Positions 27,156 to 35,398 of a stretch of DNA of 64,000 bases are shown piece by piece; the stretch's first letter is position 1, and each line of letters starts with the position of its first letter. The stretch is taken from NCBI GenBank assembly GCA_964516095.1, contig CAZEYS010000001.1, positions 1 to 64,000 of the forward strand. The letters run 5' to 3'. The position numbers were made by a program, and so were the translations under genes. Under the pieces are notes generated by a model that saw only the letters and a program-made list of their open reading frames with translations, ran no database searches and was not told where the DNA came from. The stretch comes from Hydrogenothermus sp964516095 (GTDB taxonomy: Bacteria > Aquificota > Aquificia > Aquificales > Hydrogenothermaceae).

Positions 27156-27188
27156 TAATTAAACAAAGTAAAAAAGGAGGAATTTTTA

Positions 27189-28625
27189 TTGGTTAGAGTT
27201 AGATTCGCACCAAGCCCAACAGGATATCTTCACTTAGGAAATGCAAGAACAGCATTGTTCAATTATATTTTTGCAAGACATGAAGGTGGAAAGCTTATTT
27301 TAAGAATAGAAGATACTGATAAAGAAAGGTCTAAAAAAGAATACGAAGAAATGTTAATAGATGACTTAAAATGGTTAGGTATAAATTGGGATGAAGGACC
27401 AGATATAGGAGGAGAATATGGTCCTTATAGACAATCGGAAAGATTTCATATATATAACGAATATTTAGAAAAGCTAAAGGAAACAGGACATGTTTACAAA
27501 TGCTACTGTACACCTGAGGAGCTTGAAGAAGAAAGAAAAAAGGCTTTAGCAGAAGGCAGACCCCCACGATACAGTGGAAAATGTAGAAACCTTACAGAAG
27601 AAGAAAGAAAACAACTGGAAGAACAAGGAAGACCTTATGTATGGAGATTCAAAGTTCCAGATGGAAAAGTTATAACATTTGAAGACCTTATAAAGGGTAT
27701 TATTGAAATAAATGTGGATGAATTTGGAGACTTTGTTATTGTACGTTCTGACGGTTCTCCTGTTTATAACTTTGTAGTTGTAATTGACGATGCTTTGATG
27801 AAAATATCACATGTTATAAGAGGAGAAGATCATCTTTCAAATACGCCAAAACAAATACTTATATACGAAGCTCTTGGTTTTAACGTACCAAAATTTGCTC
27901 ATTTACCTATAATACTTGGAGAAGATAGAAGTAAACTGTCAAAAAGACATGGAGCAGTATCATTGAGGGCTTTTCGAGATGATGGTTATATATCTGAAGC
28001 TATGTTCAACGGTTTAGCTCTTTTAGGTTGGCATCCGAAAAAAGACACTGAAGTAGTTTTACCTGAAGAAATAATTAAAGAGTTTGATATAAAAGATATA
28101 CATAATGCTCCTGCAGTCTTTGATAGAGCAAAACTTAAATGGTTAAATGGAGTTTATATAAGAGAAATATTAGATCTGGATGATTTAACCAGTAGAGCAG
28201 TGCCGTTTTTCGAAAGTTTTGGTTATAGAGCAGATTATGATTACTATAAAAAAGTGATGGCTGCAATAAGAGACAGTATAGAAACACTTATGGATATAGG
28301 AGAAAGAGCTAAACCATTTTTTGTTGATGATTTTCCTTTTGAAGAGGAAGCAGCAAGCTGGTTAGAAAGTGAAGACGGTTATAAAGTTGTTCAAGCCTTT
28401 TATGAGAAAATAAAAAATTTAGACAAAATAACAAAAGATGATTTTAAGAAAATAACAAAAGAAATACAAAAAGAACTTGGAGTTAAAGGGAAAAATCTTT
28501 TCATGCCAATAAGAGTAGCACTGACAGGTAAAACGTCTGGAGTTGATATAGCTACGCTAGTAGAAATAATCGGTATTGATAGAGTAAAACATAGACTTAA
28601 AAGAGCATTAGAATACTTTGGGTAA
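27189..28625 (+). CDS. gltX: Glutamyl-tRNA synthetase
   Basis: 478 aa class I aminoacyl-tRNA synthetase. HIGH-type motif in FAPSPTGYLHLGNARTA and KMSKS-type motif as RSKLSKRHGAVS. TTG start with a strong AAAAAGGAGG ribosome-binding site. Second GluRS-type paralogs or a Glu-Gln amidotransferase route may exist elsewhere, so whether it charges tRNA-Gln too cannot be said. Confidence 0.96.
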   Translation: MVRVRFAPSPTGYLHLGNARTALFNYIFARHEGGKLILRIEDTDKERSKKEYEEMLIDDLKWLGINWDEGPDIGGEYGPYRQSERFHIYNEYLEKLKETGHVYKCYCTPEELEEERKKALAEGRPPRYSGKCRNLTEEERKQLEEQGRPYVWRFKVPDGKVITFEDLIKGIIEINVDEFGDFVIVRSDGSPVYNFVVVIDDALMKISHVIRGEDHLSNTPKQILIYEALGFNVPKFAHLPIILGEDRSKLSKRHGAVSLRAFRDDGYISEAMFNGLALLGWHPKKDTEVVLPEEIIKEFDIKDIHNAPAVFDRAKLKWLNGVYIREILDLDDLTSRAVPFFESFGYRADYDYYKKVMAAIRDSIETLMDIGERAKPFFVDDFPFEEEAASWLESEDGYKVVQAFYEKIKNLDKITKDDFKKITKEIQKELGVKGKNLFMPIRVALTGKTSGVDIATLVEIIGIDRVKHRLKRALEYFG

Positions 28626-28629
28626 TAAA

Positions 28630-29079
28630 ATGATAAGATGGATTACCGACAATTTAGGAGGAAGCAGAGCTCCAGAACCTGAAGAACTCGAAAAATGGAA
28701 AAATGAAGGGGTAGATGTTGTTGTAAATCTACTAAATGGAGAATATGGAGATTTTATTGCAGAGAAACAAAAAGAAGCTGGATTTCAAGTAATTAGAATA
28801 CCTTTTGATATGTACACTCCAATACCAGAAGAAGATTTCTTGGCAGTGTATGATTATATAAATCAGTTAGAAAAAGAAAGCAAAAAAGTAGTTGTTCATT
28901 GCAAGTACGGCAAAGCACGAAGTGGAACATTCCTTGCCGGCTACTTAATATACAATGGTAGAGACTACGAAGATGCACTGAATGAAGTGATAAGAAAGGG
29001 CTTTTTACCACAAACAGATTATCAAATAAAATTTTTGCAAAAACTTTACAGAAATAAAAATGGACACAATAACTCTTAG
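28630..29079 (+). CDS. Dual-specificity/protein tyrosine phosphatase-like protein
   Basis: About 149 aa. The PTP signature loop HCKYGKARSG (HCx5R) is intact near residue 95, with an upstream acidic loop (PFDMYTPIPEEDF) that may supply the general acid Asp. Known for dephosphorylating phosphotyrosine, phosphoinositides or RNA 5' ends; substrate unknown. I choose ATG 28630; a TTG at 28618 is the alternative and would overlap gltX. No strong ribosome-binding site. Confidence 0.8.
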   Translation: MIRWITDNLGGSRAPEPEELEKWKNEGVDVVVNLLNGEYGDFIAEKQKEAGFQVIRIPFDMYTPIPEEDFLAVYDYINQLEKESKKVVVHCKYGKARSGTFLAGYLIYNGRDYEDALNEVIRKGFLPQTDYQIKFLQKLYRNKNGHNNS

Positions 29080-29461
29080 AAAAAGTAAAATAGAATTTTA
29101 TGATTCAAGTGGCAATAAGATAAAGCCTAAAGATATAGAAAATCTGCTAAATGGGGAAAATCTAACTTTAGATGAAAAGTGGTTCTTAAGAGGTTGCAAA
29201 CATATAACAGAAAGACATTACACCGAAGCAATAAAGAGATTTCAACTTTCTAAATCTCCTGATGCCAAATTAATGATTAGTGTGCTTGCTTTTAAAATAG
29301 CTGATGATTTTCTTTTTAAAGAGTATTTGAAACTTTTGAATGAAGAGAAGTTAATTTACTTTCCTAAAATTGGTTTTTACCCTTATTTTTTATTAGAAGA
29401 CAAAAAATTACCTATCGACTTTAAGCTTATTAAAAAGCTATTAAAATTAACTAATTTTTAA
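29060..29461 (+). CDS. Hypothetical 133-aa protein
   Basis: Soluble, Lys-rich, probably helical with a TPR-like stretch (LRGCKHITERHYTEAIKRFQ). Overlaps the phosphatase gene by 20 bp, so it is likely its translational partner. Converges on the histidine-kinase gene with a four-base overlap. Family not recognised. Confidence 0.65.
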   Translation: MDTITLRKSKIEFYDSSGNKIKPKDIENLLNGENLTLDEKWFLRGCKHITERHYTEAIKRFQLSKSPDAKLMISVLAFKIADDFLFKEYLKLLNEEKLIYFPKIGFYPYFLLEDKKLPIDFKLIKKLLKLTNF

Positions 29462-30540
29462 AACTTTAACTTTATGATGAATGTATTTTCTTTAATATTC
29501 ACTTTTAGTTTAAAGTTTAGTTCTTCGGCTAATTTTTTTACGATAGATAATCCTATGCCAATTCCTCTTTGACTCTCTCTATAATATCTTTCAAAAATCA
29601 TATCGGGGTTTTCTATTTTTTTACTACTATTTTTTATGATAAGTTCCTTCTTGTTTAAAACAATTTCTACGTATCCGTTTTTTATGTTATGTTTAAATGC
29701 ATTTGTTAGAAGATTTGAAACTATTCTTTCTAATCCTCTTTTATCTGTTGAAATTATTACCTTTTCTAATTTTGTTCTTACGGTGATGTCAGGATACATC
29801 TTCGAAAGAATTTTTAATTCTTTTTCTATTAATTCTTTTACATTAACATCCTCTTTATATTTTTTAGTTTCCTTTAAAATATACTGTAGATTTTCGTATA
29901 AATTTGCCATTTGTTTTATAGCCACTTCTAATCTTTCCAAATCTTCATCATGCGAATACTTACTTTTTAGTATTTTTAAATTTATTAGGGCACTCATTAT
30001 TGGAGTATTTATGTCATGGACTATATCTTTTAAAGTTTCATTTAAAATAATTATAGCTTTTTTTAGGGGATATACAGTATATATAGCAAAAATTAAAGAT
30101 AATACCAATACAGTAAAAATCGACAACATGTAGAAGAACAAGAGAGTCTTTATTTTAGAAGACATGTCTTCAAAAAATCGCGATTTTGGGTAATAAATTT
30201 TCAAAAATTCATTTTTAACACCTGGAACAGGAATTATCATGTAAAAACTTTCTTTAGTCTCTAATAATTCATACAATTTAAGTTTATTATCCGGGTATTT
30301 TACTAAATCTATTTTAAATTTTTTACCTTTAAAAGAAAGGGAATAATTCTTCATTTGTAGAAACAATTTATACTTTTCTGAAAAATATAAATCCCGATAG
30401 TAAAAATAAAATATAATAGTCACTAAGATAAAAATACTAATGAAATAAATAAAAAAAGCTTTGATAAAAGCTTCTTTCTCGTATTTGTTTTTAAATAAAC
30501 TGTCTTTAAACATCATCCTCAAGTATATATCCAATTCCAC
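29458..30540 (-). CDS. Sensor histidine kinase, last gene of Met/His-rich protein operon
   Basis: 360 aa. Two transmembrane helices (about 27-45 and 130-153) enclose an ~85-residue periplasmic sensor. HisKA follows, with phospho-acceptor H175 in DIVHDINTPI, then HATPase_c with the N box NLLTNAFKHN and the G2 box RGIGIGLSIVKKL. The G1 (DxGxG) box is replaced by LIIKNSSKKIEN, a variation seen in some OmpR-partner kinases. Start overlaps the regulator gene by 35 bp. Signal unknown; context suggests an envelope or metal signal. Confidence 0.88.
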   Translation of the reverse strand: MELDIYLRMMFKDSLFKNKYEKEAFIKAFFIYFISIFILVTIIFYFYYRDLYFSEKYKLFLQMKNYSLSFKGKKFKIDLVKYPDNKLKLYELLETKESFYMIIPVPGVKNEFLKIYYPKSRFFEDMSSKIKTLLFFYMLSIFTVLVLSLIFAIYTVYPLKKAIIILNETLKDIVHDINTPIMSALINLKILKSKYSHDEDLERLEVAIKQMANLYENLQYILKETKKYKEDVNVKELIEKELKILSKMYPDITVRTKLEKVIISTDKRGLERIVSNLLTNAFKHNIKNGYVEIVLNKKELIIKNSSKKIENPDMIFERYYRESQRGIGIGLSIVKKLAEELNFKLKVNIKENTFIIKLKF

Positions 30541-31162
30541 GAACAGATCTTATGTTAAGATTGGTTTTTTTCTTCAATTTCGCGATGTTTACCCTTAAAC
30601 TTAATGATGAAGGTGTGTTTAAATATTCAAGCAATTGTTCTTTTGGCACTATTTTACCTGCATTTTTTATCAAAGTTTTAAGTAAATTTAACTGAACTTC
30701 ACCCAATTCTAAGTTTTTATTGTTCTTAAAAACGTTTTTTCCATCAATTACTATATCTTTAAATTTTATATATTCCTTATTCAAGAAATCTTTTTGATTT
30801 TTACTGTTTAGTCTTGTTCGAACGCGAACCAAAAGTTCTTCTGGGTCAAAAGGCTTTTTGATATAATCCTCAGCACCAGCATTAAATCCTTTTACCACAG
30901 TAGATGTATCTCTTAAAGCACTTATAAAAATAGTAGGAGTTGTGTCTTCTGCAAATCTTAAATCTTCCAGCAACTTTATACCATCTCCGTCTTTAAGATT
31001 TATATCGAAAATGTATAAATCATATTTGTTTTCATATATTTTGTCTGCAGCTTCAAAATAACTCTTGGCTATATCAACTTCATAATTATTTAATTTTAAA
31101 AATTTAGCCAAAGAAAGAGCTAAATTATAATCATCTTCTACCAAGAGAATTTTTTTACTCAT
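30506..31162 (-). CDS. OmpR/PhoB-family response regulator
   Basis: 218 aa. Receiver domain with the acidic pair D10-D11, phospho-acceptor D53 (YIFDINLKDGDG), conserved Ser/Thr in FISALRD and Lys in YIKKPFDPEELL. C-terminal winged helix shows ELGEVQLNLLKTLIKNAGKIV and VRGIGYIL. One base overlap with the outer-membrane protein gene and 35 bp with the kinase, giving tight stoichiometric coupling. The two 11-bp direct repeats at 32724-32745 are a good candidate for its binding site. Confidence 0.92.
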   Translation of the reverse strand: MSKKILLVEDDYNLALSLAKFLKLNNYEVDIAKSYFEAADKIYENKYDLYIFDINLKDGDGIKLLEDLRFAEDTTPTIFISALRDTSTVVKGFNAGAEDYIKKPFDPEELLVRVRTRLNSKNQKDFLNKEYIKFKDIVIDGKNVFKNNKNLELGEVQLNLLKTLIKNAGKIVPKEQLLEYLNTPSSLSLRVNIAKLKKKTNLNIRSVRGIGYILEDDV

Positions 31163-31956
31163 CAGAATTTGACCCCAAATTTTGTAAAAATGGCATGATC
31201 TAATGCTTTATTATTAAGACCGTAACTATAACTTAATGTTATATAGTATTTTGGGGACAAATTATATAACCCAAAATAAGAAATTGTATAACCATAATCT
31301 CCGGTAATTATTGAAGAAGAACCATCTAAAGATAAACTGCTATAAAATTTATATGAGAACTGATAACCTACGCCTATCGAAAATGCATTAACATCTTTTA
31401 CTCCACTTTTGCCTTTAAAAGTTCTTCCATAATATATGAAATAATCATCTTTACCCCTAATATAGTCAAAAGTTATCGAGGGAGTAAAATCAAACTTTTT
31501 ATCACTTAAAGAGTTTTTACCAGTTGGGATTTTTGTATTTAAACCTATAGTTGTATATAAATTTTCCAACAAAAATGATGAGTAACTTAAATAAAAGTAA
31601 GTATCTCCTATACCTGAACTGTTATTGAAATTATCTTTTATGTAGTAAAGTGATGATAAAGAAGTATAAAAGCCTTTATATGCATAAGCTAATGAAGTTG
31701 AGGAGTAAATAGAATCATTTCCATTTTTTTTATTATATCCTACACCAATCTTAAGGTAAAACTTTCCTTTTATTCCACCTTCCCTTTCTTGCCCAATCTT
31801 TCCAAGAGGACAACCATCGGGTCCTACAATCTGATTAAAAGGAGTATTAGGACATCTATCTATTGAATCATCAACTCCATCTAAATCATTATCTGTGAAT
31901 GCAAATGCTAAACCAAACGATAACAATGCAATCATCATTTGAAAAACTTTTTTCAT
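31162..31956 (-). CDS. Exported beta-barrel protein with N-terminal thrombospondin-type-3 calcium repeat
   Basis: 264 aa: signal peptide (1-19), then one TSP3-type repeat (DNDLDGVDDSIDRCPNTP plus VGPDGCPLG, typically Ca-binding and disulfide-linked), then about 190 residues of alternating aromatic/Gly/Ser strands (ISYFGLYNLSPKYYITLSYS) ending in a C-terminal Phe (FTKFGVKF), the pattern of an outer-membrane beta-barrel. OmpA-type peptidoglycan-binding domain is absent. It sits between the Met/His-rich protein and the response regulator, so it may take part in the same envelope response. Confidence 0.75.
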   Translation of the reverse strand: MKKVFQMMIALLSFGLAFAFTDNDLDGVDDSIDRCPNTPFNQIVGPDGCPLGKIGQEREGGIKGKFYLKIGVGYNKKNGNDSIYSSTSLAYAYKGFYTSLSSLYYIKDNFNNSSGIGDTYFYLSYSSFLLENLYTTIGLNTKIPTGKNSLSDKKFDFTPSITFDYIRGKDDYFIYYGRTFKGKSGVKDVNAFSIGVGYQFSYKFYSSLSLDGSSSIITGDYGYTISYFGLYNLSPKYYITLSYSYGLNNKALDHAIFTKFGVKF

Positions 31957-31989
31957 GTTAGAACCTCCTTAAATATTTTTTATAGAAGT

Positions 31990-32008
31990 AGGGGGAAATC
32001 ATCCCCCC
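31990..32008 (-). promoter_or_regulatory. Intergenic hairpin between the Met/His-rich and barrel-protein genes
   Basis: GGGGGA paired with TCCCCC around a 5-base loop; no adjacent T-run, so it is more likely an mRNA stability/processing element than a full terminator. It could set unequal expression of the first gene and the rest of the operon. Confidence 0.5.
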
Positions 32009-32015
32009 ATTGAGT

Positions 32016-32672
32016 TTACCTGTTATGCATCATATATCTTTCATTATGATTTTCTCCAATATTATGCTCTTTTTCTGTATTTTGTAGATTTACTCTTTCT
32101 TGTATCATTTCTCTTTTTTCTTCGAGATTGTGTTCTCTTTCCATTATTCTTTCCATATGGTTTTCCATAGTATGTTCCATTCTACCTTCCATCATTTCTT
32201 CTTTTTCTGTAAAGTTATGTTCTCTTTCTTTCGCTTTTTCCATATAGTTTTTCATGTTATGTTCCATCTTATTACCCATGTGAATACTTTCTTTACGTTC
32301 ATTTTCATGTTCGTGCAACATATTAACTATCTTATTGATAAGCATTTTTCTTTTTTCAGCAGAAATTTCTCTTAATTTTAGCTTTAGCTGATTCATGTAC
32401 TTATATTTTTCTTCTACTGGAGCATTCTTAACTTTTTCAATTAATTGTTTGATATCAGATGGTACTTCAGGATTTGTAGCACTATTTTCATGTTCTACAG
32501 ATACTCCTCTGCCATCTTTCTCTACGGAAATTGTTTGGTTACTCGTACTAACATTGTGATCAATTTTAACTTGATTTGTGTTAGTATTATTTGAGCTTGC
32601 CTGTGGTGCTGCTACTGCTAAACCAACACTGAGATAAAAAATAGCGCCGGTTAATAATTTTTTTCCTTTCAT
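32016..32672 (-). CDS. Met/His/Glu-rich exported protein, possible periplasmic metal-binding or chaperone protein
   Basis: 218 aa. Signal peptide (about 1-22, ending AVAAPQA), Asn/Ser-rich linker, a central charged helix (PSDIKQLIEKVKNAPVEEKY) and a C-terminal half extremely rich in Met, His, Glu and Arg. That half contains a 29-residue unit repeated twice in tandem (about 139-167 and 168-196; MEHNMKNYMEKAKERE versus MEHTMENHMERIMERE), 17 of 29 positions identical by my alignment. Met/His spacing resembles copper/silver buffers such as SilE, but the high Glu/Arg content also fits a CpxP/Spy-like helical chaperone. First gene of a two-component operon. Confidence 0.78.
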   Translation of the reverse strand: MKGKKLLTGAIFYLSVGLAVAAPQASSNNTNTNQVKIDHNVSTSNQTISVEKDGRGVSVEHENSATNPEVPSDIKQLIEKVKNAPVEEKYKYMNQLKLKLREISAEKRKMLINKIVNMLHEHENERKESIHMGNKMEHNMKNYMEKAKEREHNFTEKEEMMEGRMEHTMENHMERIMEREHNLEEKREMIQERVNLQNTEKEHNIGENHNERYMMHNR

Positions 32673-32723
32673 GATAATAACCTCCAGAAATGATTTATTT
32701 ACTGAAGATTATTGTAGGATACT

Positions 32724-32745
32724 AATGTTAACTGAAAGTTAACTG
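32724..32745 (-). promoter_or_regulatory. Two 11-bp direct repeats: likely OmpR-family regulator site
   Basis: Reading the minus strand, CAGTTAACTTT is followed immediately by CAGTTAACATT: two 7-bp cores (AGTTAAC) with an 11-base period, the layout bound by head-to-tail dimers of OmpR/PhoB regulators. A TACAAT hexamer lies 8-9 bases further downstream, so the second repeat occupies the -35 region as expected for an activator. The first repeat overlaps the tatD stop codon. Confidence 0.65.
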
Positions 32746-33491
32746 ATTCTTAAAACTCTTTTAGCGTTTTGATCAGTTATTTTCTCGAGTTCTTCAGGAG
32801 ATAATCCAAGTAGGTTTGCAACAAAGTCTCGAGTATAAAATATATAAGGAGGTTTATTAGGTTTTCCTCTTTTTTTCTGGGGAGCAAGAAATGGACTATC
32901 AGTTTCTAACAGAAGTCTGTCAAGTGGAACCTTCTTTAAGACTTCTCTAAGATTATCTGCTTTTGGATATGTTACATTCCCTGCAAATGAAATATAAAAT
33001 CCCATATCAACAGCTGACTGCATAAGTCTCATGTCTCCCCCAAAACAGTGAAGAATACCGTTAGATTCAAATGGAGCATATTTTTCCAATATTTTTTCTG
33101 TATCTCTGTTTGCTTCTCTGGAATGAACTACTATTGGAAGGTTTAGTTCTTTTGCCAGTTCTATTTGTCTTTCAAAAAAGTACTGCTGTCGGTCTTTAGG
33201 AGTATAGTCTCTATAATAATCCAGGCCACATTCTCCTACTGCTATAACTTTTTTATTTTTTTGTATTAACGATTTTAAATCTTGTATGTCTTCATCTGTT
33301 ATATCTTTAATATCATACGGATGATAACCTATAGATGCATAAACATTTTCATACTTGTTTGCTATGTCTATAGCTTTTGGTATCTCCTCTTTATCACAAC
33401 CAATTGTTAAAAGAAAATCAAGAGAGCTTACACTCTCCTGAAGGTCGTTTTCTCCTTTTAACATATCCAAATGACAGTGTGTGTCAATCAT
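32739..33491 (-). CDS. tatD: TatD-family metal-dependent DNase
   Basis: 250 aa TIM-barrel hydrolase. Metal ligands visible as DTHCHLDML, GECGLDYYRDYTP, VVHSREA, LHCFGGD and LLETDSPFLAPQ. 3'-5' exonuclease/DNA repair family. Located 12 bp after ftsH in the same direction; its 3' end carries the regulatory repeat of the following operon. Confidence 0.94.
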   Translation of the reverse strand: MIDTHCHLDMLKGENDLQESVSSLDFLLTIGCDKEEIPKAIDIANKYENVYASIGYHPYDIKDITDEDIQDLKSLIQKNKKVIAVGECGLDYYRDYTPKDRQQYFFERQIELAKELNLPIVVHSREANRDTEKILEKYAPFESNGILHCFGGDMRLMQSAVDMGFYISFAGNVTYPKADNLREVLKKVPLDRLLLETDSPFLAPQKKRGKPNKPPYIFYTRDFVANLLGLSPEELEKITDQNAKRVLRIS

Positions 33492-33503
33492 AATTTATTC
33501 TCC

Positions 33504-35396
33504 TTATACAGGGTCTGGTAGAGTTCCAGGTGGAACATCAGGAGCTGAAGAATCAGATATCACTGTAACTTCTTTATTTCTACATTTATTTACTACAGGA
33601 ACTCCATACTCTTCTAATACCTGGAAAAACTCTTCACAGGTTATTGTTTCCTTGTCAAGGAGCAATTCCACAATTGCAACAACTGCATCTTTATAATTTT
33701 CAATTATATTCTTCGCTTTTTGATAACTTTCTCTTAATATCTTATTTACCTGCTCGTCTATTTTTCTTGCCGTTTCTTCACTTATTTCTGGTGCCTGAGA
33801 TGGAACAAATGGGTTATTTCTACTTGTAGATACGTGAATTGGTCCAATTTCATCAAACATTCCCCATGCTGCTACCATTCTGTATGCAAGTTCAGTTGCC
33901 CTCATAAGGTCATTTTCTGCACCTGTTGTTATACCATCTTTTCCATAAAATACTTCTTCTGCAGCTCTTCCTCCAAACAGCTGTAATATTCTTGCCATAA
34001 GGTCTTTTTTAGAGTATATGTGTCTATCTTCTTCTGGAAGGTTTACGGTAACCCCTAAAGCCATACCTCTTGGAATGATAGAAACTTTATGAAGTGGGTC
34101 CGCCTCTTTTAGCATTACACTTACAAGAGCATGACCAACTTCGTGATATGCAATTTTTTCTTTTTCTGCAGGCGTTATTGCCATTCCTTTTCTTTCAAGG
34201 CCCATCATTATTCTATCCATAGCATCTTCGAATTCTTTCATTGATACTTTTTCTTTTCCTCTTCTTGCTGCAAGTAATGCTGCCTCGTTTACTACATTCG
34301 CAAGGTCTGCCCCTGAAAATCCTGGCGTTCCTCTTGCTATTACCATTAAATCAACATCATTATCCAGTGGAATATTTTTCTTTTTAACATGAACCTTAAG
34401 AATTTCATACCTACCCTTTACATCTGGCTTCGGTACTGCAATCTGTCTATCAAATCTTCCTGGTCTTAGCAATGCAGGGTCTAATATGTCTGGTCTGTTT
34501 GTAGCAGCAATTACTATAATTCCTTCGTTAGAATCAAAACCATCTAACTCAACCAATAGTTGGTTTAAAGTTTGCTCTCTTTCATCATGTCCACCACCAA
34601 AGCCAACACCACTTCTTGCTCTACCAACAGCGTCTATTTCATCTATAAATACAAGACACGGTGCATGTTTTTTCGCAGTTTCAAAAAGGTCTCTTACTCT
34701 CGCAGCTCCAACTCCAACAAACATCTCCACAAAATCTGAACCGGATATTGATATAAATGGAACGTTTGCCTCACCAGCTATTGCTTTGGCTAAAAGAGTT
34801 TTCCCAACACCAGGATCTCCGTATAGAAGAATTCCTTTAGGAGCTCTACCCCCTAGTCTTTTAAATCTTTCTGGATCTTTTAAAAAGTCAATAATTTCTT
34901 TTACTTCTTCTTTTACTTCATCCATTCCAGCAACATCATCTAATTTTACATTTGGCTTTTCTTCTAAATAAACTTTAGCTTTACTTTTAGCAAATGAAAA
35001 CGCTCTATTGGTTCCACCTGACATCTGCCGCATCATAAAAATCCATAAACCTATAAACAAGATTATTGGTAACCAGGATACCAGTAAAGTCATAATCCAG
35101 CTATGGCTTTCAGTTGGGATAACTTCAACTTTTACACCATTCTCTGAAAGAATATCGTATATTTTTGAATACCCCTCAGGAACAGCAGTTTCTATTTTCT
35201 TCCCATCTGATGTGGTTGCCGTAATTTCTGTTCCTTTGACAACGGCTTCTTTTATTTTATTTTCCTGTACCATCTGTATAAAATCTGTAAAAGGCACTTT
35301 ATTACTTGATACTTGTTGGTTGCCAATCAAATTAAAAGCAAGTATCATTAAAGCACCTATTAAAAACCATATTATTAGGCTCTTTGATAACTGCAA
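33504..35396 (-). CDS. ftsH: ATP-dependent zinc metalloprotease FtsH
   Basis: 630 aa membrane AAA protease. Two transmembrane helices (about 8-24 and 104-124) flank a periplasmic domain. AAA Walker A GDPGVGKTLLAKA, Walker B FIDEIDAVG, second region of homology NRPDILDPALLRPGRFDR, and protease zinc site HEVGHALV are intact. Degrades misfolded membrane proteins and sigma factors. Two bases separate it from tilS. Confidence 0.97.
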   Translation of the reverse strand: MQLSKSLIIWFLIGALMILAFNLIGNQQVSSNKVPFTDFIQMVQENKIKEAVVKGTEITATTSDGKKIETAVPEGYSKIYDILSENGVKVEVIPTESHSWIMTLLVSWLPIILFIGLWIFMMRQMSGGTNRAFSFAKSKAKVYLEEKPNVKLDDVAGMDEVKEEVKEIIDFLKDPERFKRLGGRAPKGILLYGDPGVGKTLLAKAIAGEANVPFISISGSDFVEMFVGVGAARVRDLFETAKKHAPCLVFIDEIDAVGRARSGVGFGGGHDEREQTLNQLLVELDGFDSNEGIIVIAATNRPDILDPALLRPGRFDRQIAVPKPDVKGRYEILKVHVKKKNIPLDNDVDLMVIARGTPGFSGADLANVVNEAALLAARRGKEKVSMKEFEDAMDRIMMGLERKGMAITPAEKEKIAYHEVGHALVSVMLKEADPLHKVSIIPRGMALGVTVNLPEEDRHIYSKKDLMARILQLFGGRAAEEVFYGKDGITTGAENDLMRATELAYRMVAAWGMFDEIGPIHVSTSRNNPFVPSQAPEISEETARKIDEQVNKILRESYQKAKNIIENYKDAVVAIVELLLDKETITCEEFFQVLEEYGVPVVNKCRNKEVTVISDSSAPDVPPGTLPDPV

Positions 35397-35398
35397 TT

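Noticed and set aside
29636..30133. 165-residue frame antisense to the histidine kinase
   Set aside because: Opposite a well-supported kinase domain and without its own start signals.
34486..34971. 161-residue frame antisense to ftsH
   Set aside because: It lies wholly opposite the AAA domain, where high conservation creates long antisense frames; no ribosome-binding site.
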